Shown here piece after piece: positions 37,360 to 45,397 of a DNA stretch of 64,000 nucleotides. Below the pieces are notes generated by a model that was given only the letters and a program-made list of their open reading frames with translations, was not told where the DNA came from and made no database searches. Position numbers and translations under genes: made by a program. The DNA is from Thiocapsa rosea (GTDB lineage: Bacteria > Pseudomonadota > Gammaproteobacteria > Chromatiales > Chromatiaceae), in contig NZ_RBXL01000001.1 in NCBI RefSeq assembly GCF_003634315.1, forward strand, positions 4,196,501 through 4,260,500, given 5' to 3'. Each line of letters starts with the position of its first letter. Within the stretch, counting starts at the first letter, position 1.

Positions 37360-39179
37360 GCGTAGAGGTCTCGGTGGTAACGCGCCTCGCGGCGCAGAGT
37401 GTCGACACGGGCTTGCGCGGCGTCGGGGGCGAGCCCGGCCTCGGTGGCGAAGATGTCCACGAGTGCGGAATCCACGGCCTGTCCCATGGCGGTCGCACCG
37501 CACACGTAGAGATGCGCCCCCGCGTCGAGCCAGCGCAGGATCTCCTTGCCTTCTTCGCGCAGACGCTGCTGCACATAGAGTTTTTGCTCGCCGTCGCGCG
37601 AGAAGGCGAGGCTGACGCGATCGAGCCGCCCGGCCTTGCGGTGGGCTTGCCAGTCGAGCTGATAGAGAAAATCGCGATGGAAGTGCCGGTTGCCGAAGAT
37701 CAGCCAGTTGCGGCCCCGATCACCGTTGGCGGCACGCTGTTGCAGGAAGGCGCGATAGGGTGCGACACCCGTCCCCGCGCCGATCATGATCAGCGGTGTG
37801 TCGCCGTCGTCCGGCAGACGGAAGGCGTCGTTTTCGGCGACATAGACACGGACCGGCGCCTCGCGTGCGAGCCGCTCGCTTAAGAACCCGGAGGCCGCGC
37901 CCAGATGTTCTCGGCCATGCGCCTGATAGCGCACCACCGAGACGGTGAGGTGGACCTCGTCTTCGTATTCGGCTTGGCTCGATGCGATCGAGTAGAGCCT
38001 CGGCTGGAGCGGACGCAGCAGCGCGACCAGCGCGGGCGCCTCGATGCGGGCCGGATGGTCCGAGATCAGATCGATGAGCTGGCGCTCTCCCGAATAGGCG
38101 CGCAGCCGTGCCCCATCCGCCGCCAGCGTCTTCAGCTCCGGGGCATCCGTCAGCTCGGACCAAGCGCGTACCGTCGTCGGATGCAGTTGGGTCAGCTCGA
38201 GCCGCTCGATCAGGGCGCGGCGCAGGTCCAGCTCCTCGTCGCCGGCGCCACCGACGCCGACGCCGAGCTGGATTCGGGTCTCGCCGTCGAGGCCGACGCC
38301 GGCCAGGATCGCATCGGCGAGCGCCGGATCGTTGCTGACCCACACCCCGAGGGCGTCGCCCGGCCGGTAGTGCAGGGCGTCGGGATCGACCGCAAGGGCC
38401 AGATGGCGGACGTCCGCGATGGCGTCTTGCGTGGTGATCCGGCGGTTCTCCAGCAGGGTTGCGGGGTAGGGGTTGTCCTTGTCGTAAGGGCGGGTCTCGT
38501 TCTGGCTCTGCTCTTGATAGGCCCGCAGACCCGGCATCGTCACGACATTGCTGGCTTTTCGCGGCGCGAGTGCGTTCAGCCGATCCAAGGCATCCGTCGC
38601 CCAGCGCTCGGTGTGCGGTCGGTAGTCCAAATCGCAGCATTGCAGCGGCAGGATGCGCTGTGCGCCAAGCTCCGCAAGGCGGCGATCGAAGTCCACCGCG
38701 GTCCGGCAGAAGTGCTCGTAGCTCGAGTCGCCCAGACCCAGCACGGCGTAACGCAGTTGCTCCAGGCGCGCCGCGCCCTGATCCTGGATGAAGGCATGCA
38801 GTGCATAGGCGCTTTCCGGCGGCTCGCCCTCGCCGTGGGTGCTCACGACCAGCAGGACCCACCGCTCCTTGGTCAGCTTGCGCGGACTGAAATCGCCCAT
38901 GGAGATGACCCGGACGTCCATCCCCTGATCGATCGCCTGCGATCCGAGCTGCTCGGCCACGCCTTTCGCGTTGCCGGTCTGAGAGCCGTAGAGGATCGTG
39001 ATCGTCTCGACCGCCTTCGGCTCGGCGGGCGCGGGAAGACTCCTGCCGCCGATGCCGGCGAGGTAGCCGCTGACCCAGGCGATCTGAGTCGGCGACATAT
39101 CCTTCAACGCAACCTGCAGGGCGCGGATCTGATGCTCGTTCACCGGGCTGGTCAACGCATTTAACTGTGAAAGGGCCAT
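37356..39179 (-). CDS. cysJ: Sulfite reductase (NADPH) flavoprotein alpha subunit
   Basis: 607 residues from the ATG at 39179. It passes electrons from NADPH via FAD and FMN to CysI. Order: N-terminal flavodoxin domain (ILYGSQTGNAKGVAEQL, STHGEGEPPESA, LGLGDSSYEHFC), then FAD domain (RLYSIASSQ, with the RxYS motif), then NADPH domain (IMIGAGTGVAPYRAFLQQR, LIFGNRHFHRDFLY, YVCGATAMGQAVD), ending in the YHRDLYA that closes over FAD. First gene of cysJIH, divergent from cysB. Confidence 0.96.
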   Translation of the reverse strand: MALSQLNALTSPVNEHQIRALQVALKDMSPTQIAWVSGYLAGIGGRSLPAPAEPKAVETITILYGSQTGNAKGVAEQLGSQAIDQGMDVRVISMGDFSPRKLTKERWVLLVVSTHGEGEPPESAYALHAFIQDQGAARLEQLRYAVLGLGDSSYEHFCRTAVDFDRRLAELGAQRILPLQCCDLDYRPHTERWATDALDRLNALAPRKASNVVTMPGLRAYQEQSQNETRPYDKDNPYPATLLENRRITTQDAIADVRHLALAVDPDALHYRPGDALGVWVSNDPALADAILAGVGLDGETRIQLGVGVGGAGDEELDLRRALIERLELTQLHPTTVRAWSELTDAPELKTLAADGARLRAYSGERQLIDLISDHPARIEAPALVALLRPLQPRLYSIASSQAEYEDEVHLTVSVVRYQAHGREHLGAASGFLSERLAREAPVRVYVAENDAFRLPDDGDTPLIMIGAGTGVAPYRAFLQQRAANGDRGRNWLIFGNRHFHRDFLYQLDWQAHRKAGRLDRVSLAFSRDGEQKLYVQQRLREEGKEILRWLDAGAHLYVCGATAMGQAVDSALVDIFATEAGLAPDAAQARVDTLRREARYHRDLYA

Positions 39180-39348
39180 CGGTCGAGATCCCCTGGCATA
39201 TGTCGTGCTTTTTGTCAGTCCGGTTCGCTTCGCCCCGGCTCGGAGTCTGACTCGCTCGGGCCGGTAAGCCCGCTTCGGCACAAAGTCTAGGCAGAGGGCA
39301 GAGGCGATATGAAATGATCATTCATGCGTCGTTATCACGAGCAATGAT
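39180..39348. promoter_or_regulatory. Divergent cysJ-cysB promoter region
   Basis: 169 bp between the start codons of cysJ (-) and cysB (+). AT-rich ATGAAATGATCATTCATGC near 39309 contains an inverted repeat (GAATGATCATT-like) just upstream of cysB and is a plausible operator or promoter. Placement is by position and symmetry only. Confidence 0.4.
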
Positions 39349-40395
39349 ATGGAACTACGCCAACTGCGTTCCCTGGTGACCTTGGTGGAGGTCCGGTTCA
39401 ACGTAAGCCGAACGGCCGAGCGTCTTCATCTGGTGCAATCGGCCGTAACCCAGCATCTCAAGCAGCTCGAGGCGGAACTCGGCACGCGGCTGTTCGTGCG
39501 CCACGGAAAGCGTCTGGTCGGGTTGACCGAGGTGGGTGAGCAGGTCTTTCGGCACGCCTGCGAGGCGTTGCGCCAGACCGGCAATATCGCTGCGGTGGGT
39601 CGCGATCACCTGGAGGAGGATCGGGGCGTGCTGCGCCTGGGCGCGACCCACACCCAGGCCCGCTATGTGTTGCCGCCGGTGATCCGACGCTTTGCCGCGG
39701 CTTATCCCGCGGTCGAGCTGCAGATCCATCAGGGCACGCCGGGGCAACTGGTCGACATGGTGCTGCGCGATCTGGTGGATCTGGCGATCTGCACCGAGGC
39801 ACTGGGCGAGGAGATCGCGCTGCACACCGTCCCCTGCTATCGCTGGAACCGCTGCCTGATCGCGCCGCGGTCGCACCCCTTGCTCGGGCACAGGGTCGTC
39901 ACCCTCGCCGACCTGTGCGAACACCCGATCATCACCTACGTGTTCGGGTTCACCGGAAGCGGAAGTTTCAGCGAGACCTTCTCCAAGGCCGGACTGCACC
40001 CGAAGGTGGTCCTGAGTGCTGCGGATACGGACGTCATCAAGACCTATGTGCGCGAAGGACTCGGCGTGGGCATCATCGCCGCCTTGGCCTACCAGCCCAA
40101 GGAGGATGCCGATCTCGGGACGCACGATCTGAGCGATCTATTCCCGTGGGAGGTGACCAAGATCGCCTATGCACGGGACAAGTACCTGCGCAAATACCAC
40201 CAGCACTTCGTCGACATCTTCAAGGCCGAGACCTCCGGCCGGACAGGCGAAACGGGCGTATCGGCGCGGTTCGACGGGCGCCTTGCGCCGGGTTCCGCGG
40301 GTCAATTCCCGGCCCGTGCCGAGGTCGTGGGTCGGGGTCTGAGCCTCGACTCTGTCCCCGTCGCCACCTCCGCACGCGGCCCGATCGAGCGCTAA
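39349..40395 (+). CDS. cysB: LysR-type regulator CysB
   Basis: 348 residues. N-terminal winged HTH (MELRQLRSLVTLVEVRFNVSRTAERLHLVQSAVTQHLKQLE) and C-terminal inducer-binding domain (GATHTQARYVLPPVI and FGFTGSGSFSETF) are typical of CysB, which senses O- or N-acetylserine and activates sulfate assimilation. The last 35 residues (after KAETSGRTG) extend past the usual CysB end and look unstructured. The divergent position next to cysJIH fits direct control of that operon. Confidence 0.93.
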   Translation: MELRQLRSLVTLVEVRFNVSRTAERLHLVQSAVTQHLKQLEAELGTRLFVRHGKRLVGLTEVGEQVFRHACEALRQTGNIAAVGRDHLEEDRGVLRLGATHTQARYVLPPVIRRFAAAYPAVELQIHQGTPGQLVDMVLRDLVDLAICTEALGEEIALHTVPCYRWNRCLIAPRSHPLLGHRVVTLADLCEHPIITYVFGFTGSGSFSETFSKAGLHPKVVLSAADTDVIKTYVREGLGVGIIAALAYQPKEDADLGTHDLSDLFPWEVTKIAYARDKYLRKYHQHFVDIFKAETSGRTGETGVSARFDGRLAPGSAGQFPARAEVVGRGLSLDSVPVATSARGPIER

Positions 40396-40904
40396 GCCGA
40401 GCGCTCGCCGAGCGGCGGCCCTCGCGACCTGCCGTTGATCCGCGGGTCATTCGCCGAGGATCCCCTTCCGCCGAGACATTGTGTCCGGATCCGGGTCTCG
40501 GGGTGGGTCGTTTTGTCTCACCGCGATCTGCCGTGGCCCCCGAGGTCATCAGTCCTGCGCCTGCTCCTCGCCGGGGAAAAGGTCCGCCGCCCCGCCTCTC
40601 GGGTCCCGAGCACAGGCCACCGAAGTCCGGATTTGGCCCGTAAATCACCTACCGTCGCTGATGAATCCAGGCGGTGCGGGATCGACTAATATCCTGACTG
40701 CGCATCAGGCTGCAGCCGCATCCATTCCGAGGGCATGCCTGTCCACCTCGTACCTGACTCGAATCGGGATTGGCGCGTCTATTGCAAAGTGCGACTTGCC
40801 GCCGTTTCACATGAGGCGGTGCGAACGGGCCGTCATCGAGCGCATCGGATCCCGAATCCTCGGGGAATGTTTTCAAACGCCGCCATCCATTCCAGGAGAG
40901 ACCT
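40396..40904. other. Intergenic region, nothing recognised
   Basis: About 510 bp after cysB. GC-rich, with open frames on both strands but no convincing starts. No member of the repeat families was found. A GCATCAGGCTGCAG-type short palindrome near 40705 is the only structure noted. Confidence 0.35.
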
Positions 40905-41366
40905 ATGTCCGAGACCATTGCAGGATCTCATCCCGGCGTGTCCTCGCCGCCGCGACCCTCGCTCGTCCCGCTTATTGTCGGCACCGCAGCGGCCGTGGCG
41001 CTGTCTTCCTACTTTCTATTCGACACCCTGATCCTACGGCAGCCGGTCACCCAGACCACGGCGACCGGCAAGAACTATGTCCTTCGCTTCTACGAGCCGA
41101 CTCAGTCTGCCCCGCATCTCAAGGCATCCGGCGCCCGGCTGATTGCGTCGATCACAAAAGCGAAGGAGGACGCGGTTGCTCTGCGCACCGAGATCGCCGA
41201 ACGCATGGCCCGCGAGCAGGAATTTCGATCCGAGTTGACCGGCCTACAAGAGCAATTGGCATTGGCCGAGCGAATGCTCGCCGATCTCAAACTGGACATC
41301 GAGGAGTTGCCGCAAGCCTTCAATGATGCGTATGCACTCAGGGGTACGCCTACAAAAGTCCCCTAA
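40905..41366 (+). CDS. Hypothetical single-pass membrane protein with coiled coil
   Basis: 153 residues. One membrane segment (LVPLIVGTAAAVALSSYFLF, about residues 20-40), then a domain ending in a long helix rich in E, K and R (AKEDAVALRTEIAERMAREQ..., residues 85-135) that should form a coiled coil. A GGAGAGACC site precedes the ATG. It lies 57 bp upstream of the nitrate/nitrite transporter gene, probably in the same transcript, so a role as partner or regulator of transport is possible. No family recognised. Confidence 0.65.
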   Translation: MSETIAGSHPGVSSPPRPSLVPLIVGTAAAVALSSYFLFDTLILRQPVTQTTATGKNYVLRFYEPTQSAPHLKASGARLIASITKAKEDAVALRTEIAERMAREQEFRSELTGLQEQLALAERMLADLKLDIEELPQAFNDAYALRGTPTKVP

Positions 41367-41423
41367 GGATTCCGCATCCATCGCAGGCCGATCTTCGAGC
41401 ACGATATTCGCGAGGAAACGCAG

Positions 41424-42773
41424 ATGACCGCAATCGCTCAAGCAGACGGTCCCAAGCTCAAGTTTGGGCGAGGGCGTTGGATCGACGGATGGAATCCCGA
41501 GAACGAGATTCAATGGGAGAACTCCGGAAAAAAGATCGCACGTCGCAATTTGGTGTGGTCCATGTTCGCCGAGTTCCTGGGCTTCGCGATGCTTGCGGTT
41601 TGGGGCATGGTCGTCCCGCGGCTTCCGGATGCCGGGTTTGCCTACAATGCCGACGAGCGTTTTTGGCTGATTGCCATGCCGGGACTCTTCGGCGCCCTGA
41701 TGCGGTTCGCCTACACCTTCACCGTTCCTCGATTCGGCGGACGTAACTGGACCATCACCTCGGCCTTATTGCTGATGATTCCTGCCTCCGGGCTCGCGTG
41801 GGCGGTCACCAACCCCGATACGCCCTTCTGGCTCATGCTCATCATCGCCACGACGGCCGGGTTGGGCGCGGGCAACTTCACCTCATCGATGGTCAATATC
41901 TCCTTCTTCTATCCGGAGCGTCAGAAGGGAGCAGCCCTAGGTCTCAATGCCTCGGGCGGAAATCTCGGCACCGCATGGGTCCAGTTCACCATCCCGATCA
42001 TCATCATTACCGCAGCAGGACTGTCGTTGGACCGCGCGGGTCTGATGTTCATCCCGCTCTGTATCATCGCAGCGCTCGGCGCCTACCTCTTCATGGACAA
42101 CCTGAGCGAGGCCAACTCCGATTCGAAGGCATTGTTGCTCGCAACCGCCGACAAGAACACCTGGATCATCTCCTGGATCTATATCGGGACCTTTGGTTCG
42201 TTCATCGGTTATGCCAACAGCTTTGCAACCCTCATGCGCTCGGAGTTTCCCGAGGTCACGGGAAACTACGTCTTTCTGGGTGCACTCATCGGCGCCCTGA
42301 TCCGCCCCGTCGGTGGATGGATGGCCGACAAGCTCGGGGGTGCGCGCACCTCGATGCTGGCGTTCACCATCATGTGTATCGGCTGTGGTGGTGTCATTCT
42401 GGTGCTGAACATGGATGTTCCGGCCTTCCCTCTGTTTCTCGGGCTCTTTCTCTTGCTGTTCATGGCCGCCGGCTTCGGCAACGGGACCGTCTATCGCATG
42501 ATTCCCGCGGTTTTCCGCGCAGCAGCCACGGACCCCGAGACCGGTAAGATCGACCCCGTGAAACTGGTGCGTGCACGGCGTCTGGCCGGGGGATGCATCG
42601 GGATTGCAGGTGCCATCGGGTCACTCGGGGCCTTCATCATCCCGCGCGTCTTCGCCATGGCGGGTGTCATCGGCGGGTTCATGATCTTCATTTGCGCCTA
42701 TTTCATCATGCTTGCCATGATTTGGTACTACTACGAGCGTCGGGGATCGCCGTTGTCGATCGCCCGGGTCTAG
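41424..42773 (+). CDS. Nitrate/nitrite transporter of the MFS (NarK/NNP type)
   Basis: 449 residues, about 12 membrane helices. The nitrate-signature glycine-rich stretches are present: GLGAGNFTSSMVNISFFYP in helix 5 and GNGTVYRMIPAVF in helix 11, with conserved arginines in the membrane (MRFAYTFTVPRFGG, RPVGGWMADKLGG). This fits NNP-family porters that import nitrate or exchange it for nitrite. No nitrate reductase is nearby, but the molybdenum cofactor genes lie about 11 kb upstream. Whether it serves assimilation or respiration cannot be told. Confidence 0.88.
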   Translation: MTAIAQADGPKLKFGRGRWIDGWNPENEIQWENSGKKIARRNLVWSMFAEFLGFAMLAVWGMVVPRLPDAGFAYNADERFWLIAMPGLFGALMRFAYTFTVPRFGGRNWTITSALLLMIPASGLAWAVTNPDTPFWLMLIIATTAGLGAGNFTSSMVNISFFYPERQKGAALGLNASGGNLGTAWVQFTIPIIIITAAGLSLDRAGLMFIPLCIIAALGAYLFMDNLSEANSDSKALLLATADKNTWIISWIYIGTFGSFIGYANSFATLMRSEFPEVTGNYVFLGALIGALIRPVGGWMADKLGGARTSMLAFTIMCIGCGGVILVLNMDVPAFPLFLGLFLLLFMAAGFGNGTVYRMIPAVFRAAATDPETGKIDPVKLVRARRLAGGCIGIAGAIGSLGAFIIPRVFAMAGVIGGFMIFICAYFIMLAMIWYYYERRGSPLSIARV

Positions 42774-42885
42774 TCCAGAACGTCGGTTTCTCCGGGTGTC
42801 GGATCCCGGAGTCTTTTTTTCTTGAAAGTGCGTGCAATCCGGCGGGCCGTGCTGCCCTGTCTTCAGCCAAACCGAAGGAATCCCC

Positions 42886-43359
42886 ATGTTCAAGAACATC
42901 CTTGTTCCGACCGACGGCTCAGAGCTTTCGCAGGAAACCGCTCGGCAAGCGGTGGTCTTCGCCAAGCAGCTCGGTGCTCGTATTACGGCTTATCATGCGA
43001 AGCCGAATCTGGCTGCCGCCTACTTCTACGGCGAAGAGAAGAAGGCGGCGTCCAACTCCCTGGAGCAGATCGACGAGCAGATCGACAAGGAGGTCCGCAA
43101 GAACCTAGGGTTTGTGGAAGACATGTGCCGCGACGCCGGCGTGGAATGCGAGTCCATCTCGACCTTGAGCAATAGCCCATACGAGGCAATCGTGGAGGCC
43201 GCCAGTCAGTCGGGGGCCGACTTGATCTTTATGGCCTCGCACGGCCGCAAGGGGATTCGGGCAAAGATACTCGGCAGTGAAACCCTGCGAACCCTGACCC
43301 ATTCGACGATCCCCGTCTTGGTCTATAGCTATGGCGAGAGAGATGCGTCGAGGACCTAA
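42886..43359 (+). CDS. Universal stress protein, UspA family
   Basis: 157 residues from the ATG at 42886 (GAAGGAA site upstream; the frame is open further left). The start MFKNILVPTDGSELSQ, the central SPYEAIVEAASQSGADLIFMASHG and the ATP-binding GRKGIRAKILGSETLRTLTHSTIPVLV (G-x2-G-x9-G-S/T pattern) mark an ATP-binding-type Usp. It follows the transporter by 112 bp and may be co-transcribed. Its TAA stop codon is the first three bases of the interrupted palindromic element h. Confidence 0.92.
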   Translation: MFKNILVPTDGSELSQETARQAVVFAKQLGARITAYHAKPNLAAAYFYGEEKKAASNSLEQIDEQIDKEVRKNLGFVEDMCRDAGVECESISTLSNSPYEAIVEAASQSGADLIFMASHGRKGIRAKILGSETLRTLTHSTIPVLVYSYGERDASRT

Positions 43360-43439
43360 ACCGCGCCCAGCGAGATATGCGTCGTTTGTTGGAGTGGTTT
43401 GGCCGCGCGGCTTTGGTATCCTCTCGACCATGCCTTTTG

Positions 43440-43605
43440 TGTTCCCCAACCGGACGCAAGACTTCGGCCCCACACCCGGGTACGCCGACTTCAGTCGGCC
43501 CCCCGAGCACGCCCGCACGGCGGACTGAAGTCCGCCTCCCCGGGGGCCGACTAAAGTCGGCGTACCCGGGCGGTCGCGGTCGGCGACCTGGACACTGCCG
43601 ATTTG
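43440..43605. repeat. GACTTCAGTC palindrome repeat, copy 1
   Basis: Contains GCCGACTTCAGTCGGC, GGCGGACTGAAGTCCGCC and GGCCGACTAAAGTCGGC in series, bracketed by GTTCCCCAACC and CTGGACACTGCC. The same framed unit occurs at 58268-58422. Confidence 0.8.
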
Positions 43606-43612
43606 GCACCGG

Positions 43613-44388
43613 GTGGCCGCGGGTGGTTACCCACCCGCGGCTCCCACAGATCCGGACGTGCGGGACTACCGCATCCGGCTCCTCGGTTGAGCGCTCGCTG
43701 CACGACAACTGTCGCACACCCGATGGACCATTCAGCCCATGTCGCGATCTCCTGTCGTTCTGTTCAGATGGTCAGGTGACTCGATGTTCACGCCATCGTC
43801 CCTTCAGAAGGTGTCTCAACCGATCGGCCGCTTCCCTCCCATGGGTCCGCTCGGGTGCGTTCCCCACGCTCAACGGTACTATCAGCCGACTCTGACTGCT
43901 CAGTCGCCATCGCGCCGCACTTCGTTGCCTTCGCTTGGCGCTACCTTGCCGTCGGTCCTGTTCGCTCCCGTCGGCCGGACCAGCGCCGTCGGGCCGGGGC
44001 GGCTTCTTACGCGGTGCCCGCGCCGCGTCTCGGGCAAGGAGCAACTGAGCGCTCCCAGGTTCCTGGACGACCCGTGCGTACATGCCCTGCTCTTAGACCC
44101 CGGCGGAGTCTCGACATCAGGCCGTTACGATGCCGAAACTGTTGCCTTCCGGTGTTCCGAATACGTCGGCTCCGCTGAACTCAGTAACGGGGCTCCATCA
44201 CACGGCCTGCACGCCCCCTGTGTACGCTTCGCAGGCGGGATCGCTCCCGCACCACACAACACTCGGTTCCGGTGGATGGCCACTCCTTACCGGCTCGGGA
44301 CTTGCACCCGGTGGGTCGCAAAAAGGAGTTTCCGATTGGCTTATCCGTTCGCTATCTTCCTCTCCTTCCAGGCTTTGCCTGGCGCAAC
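43613..44388 (-). mobile_element. ORF-less group II intron or intron remnant
   Basis: Read on the minus strand, the end shows a group II domain V (AGGAGCCGGATGCGG-TAGT-CCCGCACGTCCGGATCT, 43648-43683). A CCGCGGGTGGG-TAA-CCACCCGCGG domain VI-like hairpin and a CCAC 3' end at 43613 follow. The start GTTGCGCCAGGC-AAA-GCCTGG at 44388 resembles a group II 5' end, and CCGGGTGCAAGTCCCG is a domain I-type segment. No reverse transcriptase frame is left in its 776 nt. It either depends on a maturase from elsewhere or is dead. Confidence 0.65.
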
Positions 44389-44658
44389 GAAACGATGATC
44401 GAGGCTGGCCGCGCCAGCTCCGACACGCGTCGGAGCTGGAGCGGCTAAGCCATTCCAACAAATGACGCATACCGCACCGCGCGCGGTTTAGGAAGCGATT
44501 CAAATAAACTACCTGCCATCCCTAGGCCGGGTCAGCGCAGCGTAACCCGACATGTTAAATCACGGGATCCACAGGTTCCTGAGTTGCTCCTGGACGGGTC
44601 GGATTCGGCTTCCGGCCATTTCATCGGCAGGCTGCTCTTGAAGTCCGCCTGATCGTCA

Positions 44659-44733
44659 GGCATCTCTACGCGGTAGCAACTTCGCCGGTCGGCACCGACC
44701 GGAGACCCTGCCATCAGGTCCAAGTGAGATGCC
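44659..44733 (+). promoter_or_regulatory. Structured leader ahead of a small membrane-protein gene
   Basis: GGCATCTC (44659-44666) pairs with GAGATGCC (44726-44733). Between them is a perfect CCGGTCGG-CA-CCGACCGG hairpin, and CCTGA-TCG-TCAGG lies just before. The ATG of the small gene follows 6 bp later, so the closing stem could mask the ribosome site. No match to a riboswitch class I know. Confidence 0.4.
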
Positions 44734-44739
44734 CGAGCC

Positions 44740-44946
44740 ATGATCAGCACCGGAACCTTGATGCTTCTCAAGGCGCTCCTGACCGCGGGCGTCATCATGG
44801 GCTTCCTGCTCCGGGAGCTCTGGTTGCTGCGTCGGATGAATCGGGAGGACGAGGCGCGCAAGGCCGAGGCGGCGCGTTCGGGAGGTTCACCGACCTCTTC
44901 CCAAGAGGCCCGCGATGAGGGTCCGACCGGCACGACGACCGGGTGA
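44740..44946 (+). CDS. Small membrane protein, hypothetical
   Basis: 68 residues. One N-terminal membrane segment (LMLLKALLTAGVIMGFLLRELWLL), a basic stop-transfer region (RRMNREDEARKAEAAR) and a polar tail rich in S, T and G. It directly follows a structured leader. No family recognised, but the layout (short membrane anchor, charged cytoplasmic tail) is that of a real small protein. Confidence 0.55.
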   Translation: MISTGTLMLLKALLTAGVIMGFLLRELWLLRRMNREDEARKAEAARSGGSPTSSQEARDEGPTGTTTG

Positions 44947-45092
44947 GGGGGGCGCGACATGGCGACATCTCCCGACCCCCGAGACCCAAATCACGATCTT
45001 CGAAGCCTATTCCCACCACTGCCGCTACCGCGTCGAAACGCCACGGATTCCGAGATTGACCTATCCTGCGTGGGACGAGCTCTGAAGCTCCG

Positions 45093-45254
45093 TCACCGAG
45101 TCGCGGCGTGATCCACCGAGACCGATAGCTGTCCGTAGACCGTGGGTCCGTCCGACGGCGTTTCGGCGCTCGCAACGGCACCCGGACGGTTGGTCGTGCA
45201 GGCGCCAACGGCGAGCGCGACAAGGAGAAGGGTAAGGGGAAGAAGGGTCTTCAT
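45093..45254 (-). CDS. Small lipoprotein, hypothetical
   Basis: 53 residues. MKTLLPLTLLLVALAVGAC is a classic lipoprotein signal peptide: basic start, hydrophobic core, and a VGAC lipobox whose cysteine (residue 19) would be lipidated. A short mature part follows (TTNRPGAVASAETPSDG, VYGQLSVSVDHAATR). No strong ribosome site. It converges on the small membrane-protein gene. The lipobox makes a real gene likely despite its length. Confidence 0.65.
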   Translation of the reverse strand: MKTLLPLTLLLVALAVGACTTNRPGAVASAETPSDGPTVYGQLSVSVDHAATR

Positions 45255-45397
45255 GGATGAGTCAACTCAAGCGCTTTCGAAAGGGAAGATACGATCCTCC
45301 TCGATAACCAGTACGACCACAAGGCAAGGATCATGAGCGACAGCCTCGAAATAGACAGCGGCGCAGCACGCATGCGTCGGGGGGATGCAGCCATCCG

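Larger units (their letters stand above)
43357..44490. repeat. Palindromic element h, split by other repeats
   Basis: The left arm 43357-43410 (TAAACCGCGCCCAGCGAG..., GTCGTTTGTTGGAGTGGTTT) and right arm 44405-44490 (AAGCCATTCCAACAAATGAC..., GCGCGGTTTA) pair over about 45 bp. About 1 kb has come between them: the GACTTCAGTC repeat and a group II intron remnant. An inner hairpin CAGCTCCGAC-ACGC-GTCGGAGCTG lies in the right arm, so this copy was longer than 85 bp from the start. Confidence 0.7.

Noticed and set aside
43739-44398. 219-codon open frame on the plus strand (MSRSPVV...)
   Set aside because: It runs antisense through the group II intron remnant whose RNA motifs (domain V/VI) explain the sequence.
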